A stretch of 64,000 bases of DNA from Chloroflexota bacterium. Its GTDB lineage: Bacteria > Chloroflexota > UBA11872. The notes beneath the pieces were generated by a model. It was not told where the DNA came from, did no database searches, and saw only the letters and a list, made by a program, of their open reading frames with translations. The stretch is from positions 87,970 through 151,969 of the forward strand of contig JAPOVQ010000001.1 in assembly GCA_026708035.1 (NCBI GenBank). The letters are read 5' to 3'. This document shows, piece by piece, positions 44,479 to 52,837 of the stretch (positions are counted from its first letter, which is position 1; every line of letters starts with the position of its first letter). The position numbers and the translations under genes are program-made.

Positions 44479-46479
44479 ATGGGGAGCGCCGTGTCCTCCC
44501 CGCCGCAGGTTCCCAACCTCCACCTGGCTGCGTCCCTCTTCGGACAGCAGCTCGATCCCCTGCGTGAGCGCGAGTGGCTCGTAACGAACGGCCTCGGCGG
44601 CTATGCCGCAGGCACGGTGGGCGGGCCCGCCACGCGCCGCTATCACGGATTGCTCGTCGCCGCGGCTCCCCCGCCCAACGCCCGCTGGGTGTTGGTGGCC
44701 GGCGCCCAGGTCCAGGCCACCGTGGGCGACGAGCGCTATTGGCTCACCACGCACGAGTACCTGGACGGCACGGTCCACCCGGACGGCTACCGCCACCTGA
44801 CCGGATTCGAGCTGGTCGGAAGTCGACCGAATTGGACCTGGAACGTTGCCGGCCAGACGCTGCGAAGCGACCTGTGGATGCCGTACGGCGCCAACCAGAC
44901 GGTGATTCGCTATCGCAACGACGGCGAGGCGCCGGTCGAGTTGGAGTGGCAGCCCCTGGTGTCGCTGCGCTGGTTTCATCAACTGGTCACCGGACCGCGT
45001 CAGGTCGAACTCACACAGGTCCCGGACGCCCGCGCAGTGATGAATTCGGGTGACGCGCCGCCGCTCGTCGTGGACCACAGCGGCTGGGAGTTTCATGCGG
45101 CGCCGGACTGGCACTGGAATCTGGCGCGTGCGATCGAGCGGGGGCGGGGCTTCGACGATCACGAAGACGCGTTCACGCCGGGCGTCTTTCGCACGACCAT
45201 CGAGCCCGGGGACGCCGCTTCGCTGGTGCTGGCCGCGGGAGAGCCGGAGGACGTCGGCGACGTCGAGCGCGAACCGGCCGCCACGGACCGGCGCGCCGCC
45301 GAGTTGGTGGAGGGGTGCAGGAGCGATCTCGAAGCCCAGCTGCGGCTGGCCGCGGACCAAGTCCTGGTGCGGCGCGGCGGGCCGGCGCACGCCGCGCTGC
45401 CGAACACGGTGATTGCCGGCTATCCGTGGTTCGGCGATTGGGGACGCGATACGTTTATCGCCCTCCCCGGCCTGTGCCTGGCGACGGGACGGGCCGACGT
45501 GGCGCGAGCCGTTTTGGTGGCGTACGCAAGCTTCGTGGACCGGGGCATGGTGCCGAACCGCTGGCCGGATGCCGGCGATGCCCCGGAGTACATCTCGGTC
45601 GACGCGGCGCTGTGGTTCCTCCACGCCCTCGAGGCCTATGTGGACGCCACGGGCGACACGGAAATTCTTGAGGGCCTGGGAACCGCCGTGCTGGACGTCG
45701 TGGACTGGCACGTTCGCGGCACGCGCCACGGGATCCAGATGGACCCGGAGGACGGTCTGATCACCCAGGGGGCCGAGGGTCTGCAGCTCACCTGGATGGA
45801 CGCCAAAGTCGGCGATTGGGTGGTCACGCCGCGGCGCGGCAAGCCGGTGGAGATCAATGCGCTGTGGTGGCGCGGACTGACGTTTGCCGCCCGCGCGTTC
45901 GAAAACCTGCAGTGGGACGCGGGCGATACCCGAAAGCTCGCGGACCAGGCAGCGGCATCGTTCGCGCGGCGGTTCTGGAATCCTGAAACCGGCTGCCTCT
46001 ACGACGTGGTGGATGGGCCGTCGGGTGACGATCCGGCCATCCGGCCCAATCAGGTCCTCGCATTGGCGGTGGGTCCGAACTTGCTGCCGGCGGCCCGCGC
46101 CGAGTCGGCGCTGGAGGTGGTGGAACGGGACCTGGTCACGCCCGTGGGCCTGCGCAGCCTGTCACCCTCCGATGCCGCCTATCGGCGCGAGTATGGCGGG
46201 GACCCGGTCCGGCGCGACGGCGCCTATCATCAAGGACCCGTGTGGAGCTGGTTGCTCGGCATGTACGTGCGCGCAGCCGTGGCCCTCGGTCGGACGCAGC
46301 GCGATCTGGAATGGATCGAAGGCGGCTTGGAACGGCACCTGGCTGAAGGAGCGATCGGCACGGTCAGCGAAATTTTCCAGCCGGAGTCTCCATACGCGTC
46401 GGACGGCGCGTTTGCCCAAGCGTGGGGCGTCGGCGAGTGGTTGTGGGCGCTGCAGGCGTTGCGGCGCGCCCCCGCGTGA
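44479..46479 (+). CDS. Glycogen debranching enzyme, amylo-alpha-1,6-glucosidase type
   Basis: 666 residues. The bacterial GDE N-terminal domain opens EWLVTNGLGGYAAGTVGGPATRRYHGLLVA in consensus form (seen in pieces LVTNGLGGYAAGT and TRRYHGLLVAA). The (alpha/alpha)6-barrel follows with GYPWFGDWGRDTFIALPGL, EYISVDAALWFLHALE, LTWMDAKVGDWVVTPR with the catalytic-region Asp, INALWW, and HQGPVWSWLLGMYVRAAV. It hydrolyses alpha-1,6 branch glucose in glycogen-like polymers in the cytoplasm. No other glycogen genes are in the window. ATG at 44479; GTG at 44491 is an alternative. Its stop overlaps the GTG of the next gene, an alpha/beta hydrolase. Confidence 0.93.
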   Translation: MGSAVSSPPQVPNLHLAASLFGQQLDPLREREWLVTNGLGGYAAGTVGGPATRRYHGLLVAAAPPPNARWVLVAGAQVQATVGDERYWLTTHEYLDGTVHPDGYRHLTGFELVGSRPNWTWNVAGQTLRSDLWMPYGANQTVIRYRNDGEAPVELEWQPLVSLRWFHQLVTGPRQVELTQVPDARAVMNSGDAPPLVVDHSGWEFHAAPDWHWNLARAIERGRGFDDHEDAFTPGVFRTTIEPGDAASLVLAAGEPEDVGDVEREPAATDRRAAELVEGCRSDLEAQLRLAADQVLVRRGGPAHAALPNTVIAGYPWFGDWGRDTFIALPGLCLATGRADVARAVLVAYASFVDRGMVPNRWPDAGDAPEYISVDAALWFLHALEAYVDATGDTEILEGLGTAVLDVVDWHVRGTRHGIQMDPEDGLITQGAEGLQLTWMDAKVGDWVVTPRRGKPVEINALWWRGLTFAARAFENLQWDAGDTRKLADQAAASFARRFWNPETGCLYDVVDGPSGDDPAIRPNQVLALAVGPNLLPAARAESALEVVERDLVTPVGLRSLSPSDAAYRREYGGDPVRRDGAYHQGPVWSWLLGMYVRAAVALGRTQRDLEWIEGGLERHLAEGAIGTVSEIFQPESPYASDGAFAQAWGVGEWLWALQALRRAPA

Positions 46480-47372
46480 ACCCAGTGGATGATCACTGGC
46501 CGACCCCGACCGGCAAGCGCATCGCGCTGCCCTCGGGCGTCTGCCACTACCGCGAAGCGGGGGAGGGCCGGCCAACCATCGTGCTGCTCCACGGCTTGGC
46601 CACCGATTCGCGCATCTACGGCCGCCTGCAACTGCTGCTGGCGGAATCGGCGCACACGGTTGCTCCCGACCTGCTCGGCTGGGGCTTCTCGGAACCCAAT
46701 GAGGGGCTGGCGTTCAGCTTCGATACGGTCGACCGCACCGTGGCCCAGTTCATCGAGGCGCGAGGCCTGGAGGATGTCGTGCTGGTGGGGCACGAGATGT
46801 CGGGGCCTGCGGCGATTCGTTGGGCGGCGGCGAATCCCGGGCGGACTCGCGGCCTGGTGCTGCTGAACACCTACTACGGCTGGAACTCGGCCCGCATGCC
46901 GCCGGTGCTGAAGGTCCTGCACGCGCCGATCGTCGGCGGCGTGCTGCAGCTCGCAATCGGCGCCTTGCGGACAGTGCTCTTCGACCGTCTCTATCGCTGG
47001 CAAATCGGTCGCGTCTGGGCGGCGCAAACTCCCCTGTCCGACGCGTTGACCCGCACGCTCTGCGAGACGATTTCGACGTCTGCGTTCGCCCGCCGTGCGC
47101 TGCACCGGATCAACGATGAGCTTCCGGCCCAGATCAATGCCAACCAACGGCGCCTGGACATGCTGGCGCAGTTGCAGTGCCGCACGCTGATCGTGTGGGG
47201 CGGGCGCGATCCGTACCTCGCTCCCCACGTGGCGCGCCAATTCCGCCGGCTGATCCCGAACTCCGAGCTCCACCTCATCCACGACGTGGGGCATTACGTG
47301 CAGGCGGAGGCGGCCGAAGACGTGGCGGGCGCCATCGGGGCATTCGTGGAGCGGTGCCGGGGCGAGGGGTAG
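46476..47372 (+). CDS. Alpha/beta hydrolase-fold protein with Glu at the nucleophile position
   Basis: 298 residues from GTG 46476, which overlaps the debranching gene stop as GTGA. The fold is clear: oxyanion HG in IVLLHGLATDSRIYGRL, strand DLLGWGFSE, and the C-terminal acid and base in TLIVWGGRDPYLAPHVA and LIHDVGHYVQAEAAEDV. The nucleophile elbow, usually G-H-S/D-x-G-G, reads VGHEMSGPAAI, putting Glu 107 where Ser or Asp should be. Esterases need Ser and haloalkane dehalogenases or epoxide hydrolases use Asp; Glu is rare. The protein may be non-catalytic or use an unusual mechanism. A longer frame from 46422 exists but lies wholly inside the upstream gene. Confidence 0.85.
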   Translation: MNPVDDHWPTPTGKRIALPSGVCHYREAGEGRPTIVLLHGLATDSRIYGRLQLLLAESAHTVAPDLLGWGFSEPNEGLAFSFDTVDRTVAQFIEARGLEDVVLVGHEMSGPAAIRWAAANPGRTRGLVLLNTYYGWNSARMPPVLKVLHAPIVGGVLQLAIGALRTVLFDRLYRWQIGRVWAAQTPLSDALTRTLCETISTSAFARRALHRINDELPAQINANQRRLDMLAQLQCRTLIVWGGRDPYLAPHVARQFRRLIPNSELHLIHDVGHYVQAEAAEDVAGAIGAFVERCRGEG

Positions 47373-47496
47373 CGGGCAGACTGCCCGTCGGCAGGCATGC
47401 CGGGGCTAGATTCCCGCCTCCGGAGACCTTTTCAAGATCCGGTCGGACGAAGGACGGTCGGAGGAATCCCACCAGCCCCCAAATCCAGCGAGGGGT

Positions 47497-47524
47497 GGAT
47501 TGCCGCCTTCGCGGGAATGACGGA
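47497..47524. repeat. Family C repeat
   Basis: GGATTGCCGCCTTCGCGGGA followed by ATGACGGA, a partial copy of the GGATTCCGGC...GAATGACGGA unit at 13521 and 23311. It sits in the 235-bp gap before the tartrate dehydrogenase-like gene; the rest of that gap shows only a short GCGGGCAGACTGCCCG foldback (47373-47388). Confidence 0.55.
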
Positions 47525-47569
47525 CTGTAATTGGCTGGTATTCCGGATCGGTCGCTTGATTTGCCTCCG

Positions 47570-47575
47570 TATACT
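47570..47575 (+). promoter_or_regulatory. -10 element upstream of tartrate dehydrogenase-like gene
   Basis: TATACT within CCGTATACTCGCC, 32 bp before the ATG. Third copy of the TATACTCG octamer in the window; no clear -35. Confidence 0.5.
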
Positions 47576-47607
47576 CGCCAGCGCGACTCCACTTACATCC
47601 AACTGCT

Positions 47608-48696
47608 ATGAGCACGCACCGCATCGCCCTGCTTCCCGGTGACGGCATCGGCGTCGACGTGGTCCGCGAAGGGCAACTCGTCCTCGACACGCTGGCCCAG
47701 ACCACCGGAGCCATGCGGTGGGACATGCAAGAGTTCCCCTGGAGCTGCGACTACTACCTGGAGCACGGCCAGTACATGCCGGACGACGCGCTCGACATTC
47801 TGGACGGCTTCGACGCCATCCTGTACGGGGCCTGCGGGCTACCGGATGTGGTGCCGGACGAGATTTCCCAGCACCAGGGGGTGCTGCGGGTTCGGCAAGG
47901 GTTCGAGCTCTACGTCAACCTGCGTCCGGCGCGCCTGCTGCCCGGCCTGCCGACCCCGCTGGCGGGAAAGGGGCCAGGCGATTTCGACCTGCTGTGCGTG
48001 CGGGAAAACTCGGAGGGCGAATACGCGGGATGCGGCGGGCGCGTTCACCAGGGGTCGTCGTACGAGGTGGCGCTGCAAACCACGGTCTTCACCCGTGAGG
48101 GTGTGGAGCGCATCATTCGCTATGCGTTTGAGATGACCCAGCGTTTGGGGCGACGCCACGTGACCAACGTGACCAAGTCCAACGCGCTGCAGTTCGCGCC
48201 GGTGTTCTGGGACGAGGTTTTCGAGGAAGTGGCCGCCGACTATCCCGGCATCACCACCGACCGGAACCTGGTGGACGCGGCGGCGGCGCGGATGGTGAGC
48301 AGCCCGGAGACGTTTGACGTGCTGGTGGCCTCGAACCTCTTTGGCGACATTCTGTCGGACATCGGCGGCGCGCTGATGGGGAGCTTGGGCGTGCCGGCGA
48401 GCGCCAATATCAATCCCGAGGGCGCGCATCCGCCCATGTTCGAGCCGGTGCATGGGTCGGCGCCAGACATCGCGGGCCAGGGCATCGCGTCCCCGATCGC
48501 GACGATTTGGGCCACCTCGATGATGGTGGAGCACCTTGGCCATCCGGAGGAAGCCGAGCTGGTGATGGGCGCGCTGGGCGACGTGACGGCCTCCGGCGTG
48601 TTGACGCCGGATCTCGGCGGCGACGCCACCACCGCGGAGTGCGGCGCGGCGGTGCGGGACGCCTTGCGGGCTCGCGCGGTGTCGGCCGCGGCGTAG
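47608..48696 (+). CDS. Tartrate/D-malate dehydrogenase-like beta-decarboxylating dehydrogenase
   Basis: 362 residues of the isocitrate/isopropylmalate dehydrogenase superfamily. ALLPGDGIGVDVVREG opens the fold. LLCVRENSEGEYAGCGGRVH carries the substrate Arg/Glu loop, and the metal Asp residues are in SNLFGDILSDIGGALMGSLG. GAHPPMFEPVHGSAPDIAGQ is the NAD-binding signature. CDYYLEHGQYMPDDALDIL and RVRQGFELYVNLRPARLLPG resemble the tartrate dehydrogenase/D-malate dehydrogenase branch more than LeuB. The reaction would be NAD-linked oxidation, often with decarboxylation, of a 2-hydroxy acid such as tartrate, D-malate or isopropylmalate. It stands alone, 87 bp before the TatB-like gene. ATG start. 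Confidence 0.88.
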   Translation: MSTHRIALLPGDGIGVDVVREGQLVLDTLAQTTGAMRWDMQEFPWSCDYYLEHGQYMPDDALDILDGFDAILYGACGLPDVVPDEISQHQGVLRVRQGFELYVNLRPARLLPGLPTPLAGKGPGDFDLLCVRENSEGEYAGCGGRVHQGSSYEVALQTTVFTREGVERIIRYAFEMTQRLGRRHVTNVTKSNALQFAPVFWDEVFEEVAADYPGITTDRNLVDAAAARMVSSPETFDVLVASNLFGDILSDIGGALMGSLGVPASANINPEGAHPPMFEPVHGSAPDIAGQGIASPIATIWATSMMVEHLGHPEEAELVMGALGDVTASGVLTPDLGGDATTAECGAAVRDALRARAVSAAA

Positions 48697-48783
48697 CATC
48701 AACTCTTGTCCGCGAGCCCAATGACCCCTAGGATGGAATTCCTGCTTCACCGCGAAGCCCGCGCGACGCACTAGGCCAGCTTT

Positions 48784-50061
48784 ATGTTCGGCGTCGGCCT
48801 CGAAGAATTCATCGCGATCATCATGGTCGCGCTCATCGTCCTGGGCCCCGAGCGGCTGCCCATCGCCATGCGCCACGTCGGTCGCTGGGTGCGGAAGCTG
48901 CGCGACATGTCGCGGGAGTTCCGACGCGAGTTCGCCGAAGAGTTCGCCTTTATCCAGGAGGAGATGAGCGAGCTGCGGAAGGAGGCGGACGCCACCCGCA
49001 GCGAGCTGGCGGAGATTCGCCGCGAGCTCGGCCAGACGGTCCAGGAGACCGCCGACGAGGTCAAGGACATTCGCAACGAGGTGGTCTCGGACGTGCAGGG
49101 CGCGGTGGACGCGGTAAGTGGACGGGAGTCGTCGTCGACGCCGGCCCTCCCGCCGCCGGACTTGACCACCGAAAACGGCGCGGCGGCGAACGGGGAATCC
49201 AAGGGACCGCGCATGCCGTCGTTCGCCCCGGACGCCGCGGACGCGATGGCGCTGGCCATATCGGAGACGTTTTCCGCCAACGGGGTCTCCGCGTCGGAGA
49301 ACGGCGCCGTGGAAGCGCCGGAGGCGCCGGGGCCAGCGGCCACGCCCGACAAACCTCCAGCGCGGCTGGAGGCCTTTGCGCCGGACATCGGCGAGCCGGA
49401 ACGGCCGCCCGACCTGCACCCGGCGGCGCCTGTGCTGCCGCCACCGCGGGAAGCCCTTCCCGAGCCGCCCGTGCCGGCGGCCCCGGCGGAGCCGGCAGCG
49501 TCGCCCGAAGCCGCGCCTTCGGTCGGCATCGGCAAGGTGCCCGAGCCCGGGCTCCGAAATCAGCTTGGCGGGTTCATGCGCCTGATCATCATGAAGGCGC
49601 TGGAGACTGATTCGGCGTTTCGCGAACAGGCGGAAGAGGCGCTGCGCGCGCAGGCGCGCGCCGACGCCGTGACCGCCGCCGAGGGCGACGAAGACCCCGA
49701 CGTCCTGGAGCTGGTGGCCGCGTGGGTGCGTCAGCGGCGCCAACTGGTCGGCAGCGAGCACATCACGGTGCGACAGAAGGCGCCCGAGTCGGCCATTGTC
49801 GAGCTGTTCGAGTGTCCCTATGGACTCAAGTCGGGCGACGCGCACCCGGTGTGCGACGTGAGCAACGTCTACGACGCGGCCTTTTTCGAGCAATTCGACA
49901 TGACGGCGATGTACGCGGCGCGCATGTCGGACGGCGCGGCGCACTGCAAGCTGATGGTGGTCACCAACGAACGCCTGAAGGCGGTGGAGCAGGGCGAGGC
50001 GGAAGCCGGGGCGGAGGGCGAAGCCGCTGAAGCCGAAGAACTGGCGCCGCCGGCAAGCTGA
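48784..50061 (+). CDS. TatB-like membrane domain fused to a Cys-bearing C-terminal domain
   Basis: 425 residues. Residues 1-50 are a TatA/B module: a short N-terminal helix with an early Glu (GLEEFIAIIMVALIVLGPE), the hinge GP, and an amphipathic helix RLPIAMRHVGRWVRKLRDM. Residues 50-110 form a charged coiled coil (EEMSELRKEADATRSELAEI). A Pro/Ala-rich linker of about 150 residues follows. From about 255 a folded domain appears: GGFMRLIIMKALETDSAFRE, then ELFECPYGLKSGDAHPVCDV, YDAAFFEQFDMT and DGAAHCKLMVV. Its Cys 344, Cys 357 and Cys 388 pattern resembles the L-2-amino-thiazoline-4-carboxylate hydrolase-like family; this match is by eye. TatB proper ends in a disordered tail, so the fusion is unusual. 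No tatC is seen. Confidence 0.75.
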   Translation: MFGVGLEEFIAIIMVALIVLGPERLPIAMRHVGRWVRKLRDMSREFRREFAEEFAFIQEEMSELRKEADATRSELAEIRRELGQTVQETADEVKDIRNEVVSDVQGAVDAVSGRESSSTPALPPPDLTTENGAAANGESKGPRMPSFAPDAADAMALAISETFSANGVSASENGAVEAPEAPGPAATPDKPPARLEAFAPDIGEPERPPDLHPAAPVLPPPREALPEPPVPAAPAEPAASPEAAPSVGIGKVPEPGLRNQLGGFMRLIIMKALETDSAFREQAEEALRAQARADAVTAAEGDEDPDVLELVAAWVRQRRQLVGSEHITVRQKAPESAIVELFECPYGLKSGDAHPVCDVSNVYDAAFFEQFDMTAMYAARMSDGAAHCKLMVVTNERLKAVEQGEAEAGAEGEAAEAEELAPPAS

Positions 50062-50106
50062 GACGACGGCGCCCGGGCCGCGCTCGAAAGACCGGCGGTA
50101 GTTGGC

Positions 50107-50523
50107 TTAGTCGACCACCGCGATGGCGGTTATCTCGACCAGCAAGTCTTCGCGCACGAGTCCCGGAATGATCAGCAGCGTGTTGGGCGGGTAGGCGCCC
50201 TCGGGGTAGCACTTGGCGAAGGCCTCGCGTCGCGCGTCCAGGAAGGGTTGAACGGCGTCGCGTCCGACGACGTAGGTGGTGAACTGCACGACGTTTGCCC
50301 AGGACGCGCCGGCGCTCTCGAGCAGTCGCCCGATGTTGCGGAACGTTTCGAGCGTTTGCGCATGCGCGCCGCCGTCACCGGTGAGGCTTCCGTCCGCGTC
50401 GAGTCCAACTTGCCCCGCGAGGTAAAGGGTGCGGCCGCCCGCAGCCTGCGCCACGTGGGAATAGGCGCCGATGGGTGGATGCACGCCGTCTGGGTTGTGG
50501 ACGGATGGGTTGCCGTTGGGCAT
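50107..50523 (-). CDS. RidA/YjgF-family enamine/imine deaminase
   Basis: 138 residues, the normal RidA subunit size; it works as a trimer. Seen: PIGAYSHVAQAAGGRTLYLAGQVGLDADG in pieces, QTLETFRNIGRLLESAGASW, VVQFTTYVVG, and the C-terminal PPNTLLIIPGLVREDLLVEI. The key Arg of RidA (usually R105 in the C-terminal IxxxRLPxxxxxEI) corresponds to the region LVREDLLVEITAI, but the spacing differs from true RidA, so a broader YjgF-family role is possible. RidA hydrolyses reactive 2-aminoacrylate. ATG start at 50523. It converges with the TatB-like gene, 45 bp between stops. Confidence 0.88.
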   Translation of the reverse strand: MPNGNPSVHNPDGVHPPIGAYSHVAQAAGGRTLYLAGQVGLDADGSLTGDGGAHAQTLETFRNIGRLLESAGASWANVVQFTTYVVGRDAVQPFLDARREAFAKCYPEGAYPPNTLLIIPGLVREDLLVEITAIAVVD

Positions 50524-50580
50524 CAGGCGTGCCTCCTCACTCGGCGCTCATCGACATGCGCCGGCGATCCCAGGTTTCGG

Positions 50581-51396
50581 TCACAGCTCGACTTCGCGAA
50601 CCGGCGCCTTGTAGATCAGATCCTCTATCTGGACGCGAAACTCGGCGGCGGCGGATTCGAGGTCGAACACAATGGACACCGTCTCCTCGCTGCCGGGCAG
50701 CAATGACTCGGCAAACATCAGCGGTCGGCCTTCGTTGGCAGGCTTGGGAGTGGTGGAAAGTCCGTTTGTGCCCGCGTCGTCATAGCCGAAGCTGGCGCCG
50801 CTGTCGTCGATGAGATTCACCCGTTCGGGCGAATACTGGATGAGCGCCGACGTGGGATTCTTGAACCTCGCCACCACGATGACGTACACGCCGTTCGTGG
50901 GCATGAAATCGCGCCCGAAATACTGTGGGATGGACGGCACGGTGTATAGGTCGACCAGGGTGATATGGAGATTCGTGTCCGAGACGGCCGTTTCTCCGAC
51001 GGCGAGGTCGGTGACCTCAACTGTCGGTTCCGGAGTTGCAGAGGCGGCGGTCGCGGTGGGCTGGCCCGGAGTAGCCTCGCCCGCAGCCGCTTCGGTCGCA
51101 GTCACCGCGGCGGTCGCCGCGGAGGACGCCGCCTCGGTTATCACCACAGCCGCTGTTGGGGTCGGGGGCGCCGCCACGCTCGAGCCGGCCCTGGCGCGCT
51201 CTTCGGCTTCCCGGGCAGCCTCGATGCTGGCAAGCAGCGCCTCTTCACCCGGGGCGTACACGATCCGGAGGAGCGCAAGGGCAACGCCAACGAGAATCAC
51301 CGAGCCCACGAGGAACCGCGCGCTGCCGGGCATGCGCCCAATGCCGGAGAGGCGAGCGGTCACGTCAGCGTCTTTGCCCGAATTTTCACCGGCCAT
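50581..51396 (-). CDS. Membrane-anchored DUF4352-like protein
   Basis: 271 residues. One N-terminal membrane helix (about 27-45, ARFLVGSVILVGVALALLRIV) is followed by a short helix and a Thr/Ala/Pro-rich linker (about 70-130). The C-terminal immunoglobulin-like domain has LAVGETAVSDTNLHITLVDL, NGVYVIVVARFKNPTSALI and PGSEETVSIVFDLESAAAEF. This order (stability-strand, 'YVIVxVxxxN', 'PGxxxxxxxVFxV') is the DUF4352 pattern common in secreted Gram-positive and Chloroflexota proteins. No enzyme activity is suggested. It would sit outside the membrane. ATG start at 51396; the pentapeptide protein gene is 77 bp upstream on the same strand. Confidence 0.8.
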   Translation of the reverse strand: MAGENSGKDADVTARLSGIGRMPGSARFLVGSVILVGVALALLRIVYAPGEEALLASIEAAREAEERARAGSSVAAPPTPTAAVVITEAASSAATAAVTATEAAAGEATPGQPTATAASATPEPTVEVTDLAVGETAVSDTNLHITLVDLYTVPSIPQYFGRDFMPTNGVYVIVVARFKNPTSALIQYSPERVNLIDDSGASFGYDDAGTNGLSTTPKPANEGRPLMFAESLLPGSEETVSIVFDLESAAAEFRVQIEDLIYKAPVREVEL

Positions 51397-51473
51397 TCGT
51401 CCTGTCTACCGCCAGGCGCCGGATGCTCACGCCTGACGGTCACACCCGATGCTAGGCAGGCGAGCGAAGGCCG

Positions 51474-52694
51474 TCAACGCGCCGCGGTTCCGGGAGTCGC
51501 GGCTGCATCCGGCAACACAAAGCCTTTCGGGAGGATTGCGCGGTCAAGATTGGCGCCAGCGAGGTCCACACCGGCGAGCGAGGCGTCGGTCAGATCGGCG
51601 CCGCTGAGGTTGGCGGCCCGGAGATCGGCATTCGTCAGAATCGCGCCCCGCAAGCTGGCGCCGGCAAGCAGCGCCCGTCCCAGATCCGCGCGGCTGAGCT
51701 TGGCGAAGCTCAAGTCGGCATTGGGCAGATCGGCGAAGTGCAAGGTGGCGCCCGTGAAGTCCGCATGGCGCAGGTTCGTCCCGCGAAGCCCAGCGCCATA
51801 CAGATACGTGCCGGCCAGCGTGGCGTGGGAGAGGTCGGCGCGGTCGAGCGTTGCCGCCAGCAAGTCGGACCCGCGGAGATCGGCGCTGCGCCCAACCGTG
51901 GCATACCCGGAGAGGTTGGACTCGGTGAAGTCGACGAAACGCAGGTTGGCCTCGCTGAGGTCCGCGCCCGTTAGGTCGGTGCGGGTGATCTCGGCGCCGT
52001 AAAGGCGGGCGCCGTCGAGGCGAACCTGGGAGAGGGCGGCGTCGCGGATCGTGGCCTGGGTCAGGTTCGCGCGGGTGAGGGTGGCGCCGCGAAAGTCGCT
52101 GCCGAACAGCCGCGCGTTTGCCAGCACCGAGCCTGTGAAATCGGCGCCGGGCAGCTTGGCGTTGGTGAACGACGCCCGCGTCAGGTTCGCATCGGTAACG
52201 ACGGCTCTCGCGGCCGTGACACCTTGCAGCTGGATCGAACGCGCCTCGACCCCCGCCATGTGCACGTCGGTGAGCGTGGCGTCCCGCAGCTCCGCCCACA
52301 CCATCTGCGCGCCCGCAAGCGACGCGCCGACGAAGCGCGAGCGATGCGCCGCAATGCCGGTCAGGTCGGCCCCATCCAGCCGCGCCTCGCTTAGGTCGGC
52401 ATCGACGAGAATCGCCAGCCGCAAGTTCGCACCCCGAAGGTCCGCGCCGGAGAGATTCGCACCAGCAAGATCCGCCTTCTGAAGATGCACGCCGGCAAGA
52501 TCGGCGCCGCGCAGGTCAACGCCGGGACAGAGAGTGGGTTCCCGGAGCCACGACTCGGCAAATGCCGACTGAATCGCGCACCCGTTGACGACCATGGCGT
52601 TCCGACTGAGGGTGAGCACGACCGCCAACGTGACCAGCGCACCCGCGCCGGCAACAAGCAGCGTCGCGACGACGGCGCGAAGGATAGTTCCCAT
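51474..52694 (-). CDS. Membrane-anchored pentapeptide-repeat protein
   Basis: 406 residues. An N-terminal membrane helix (about 7-30, AVVATLLVAGAGALVTLAVVL) precedes about 65 consecutive pentapeptides of form A(D/N)LxG, for example GVDLRGADLAGVHLQKADLA and GANLSGADLRGANLRLAIL. The array should make a long right-handed quadrilateral beta-helix, here outside the cell. It begins after GCAIQSAFAESWLREPTLCPG, whose two Cys may form a disulfide. Qnr-like DNA mimics are cytoplasmic and lack an anchor, so gyrase protection is not implied. The repeat ends near VLPDAAATPG. Divergent from dppB with 143 bp between; ATG start at 52694. Confidence 0.88.
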   Translation of the reverse strand: MGTILRAVVATLLVAGAGALVTLAVVLTLSRNAMVVNGCAIQSAFAESWLREPTLCPGVDLRGADLAGVHLQKADLAGANLSGADLRGANLRLAILVDADLSEARLDGADLTGIAAHRSRFVGASLAGAQMVWAELRDATLTDVHMAGVEARSIQLQGVTAARAVVTDANLTRASFTNAKLPGADFTGSVLANARLFGSDFRGATLTRANLTQATIRDAALSQVRLDGARLYGAEITRTDLTGADLSEANLRFVDFTESNLSGYATVGRSADLRGSDLLAATLDRADLSHATLAGTYLYGAGLRGTNLRHADFTGATLHFADLPNADLSFAKLSRADLGRALLAGASLRGAILTNADLRAANLSGADLTDASLAGVDLAGANLDRAILPKGFVLPDAAATPGTAAR

Positions 52695-52837
52695 GGATTC
52701 GCGGCTTGCAAGCCGAATCTCGCCGGCACGCCCTACCGAAGGTTGCAGAGCGAGTATGCGCCACGTAGCATGAGACTGCTGGCCATGCGGCGCCTCGATG
52801 GCAGGCTAGGTGTGCGTCAGCCCGTGGGACTGCGGCG

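Noticed and set aside
43555..45729. 724-codon open frame on the minus strand
   Set aside because: Shadow of the TSUP transporter and debranching enzyme genes; both real genes have clear motifs in other frames.
47839..49944. 701-codon open frame on the minus strand
   Set aside because: It is antisense to the tartrate dehydrogenase-like and TatB-like genes; His/Arg-rich translation without any family motif, an artefact of high GC.
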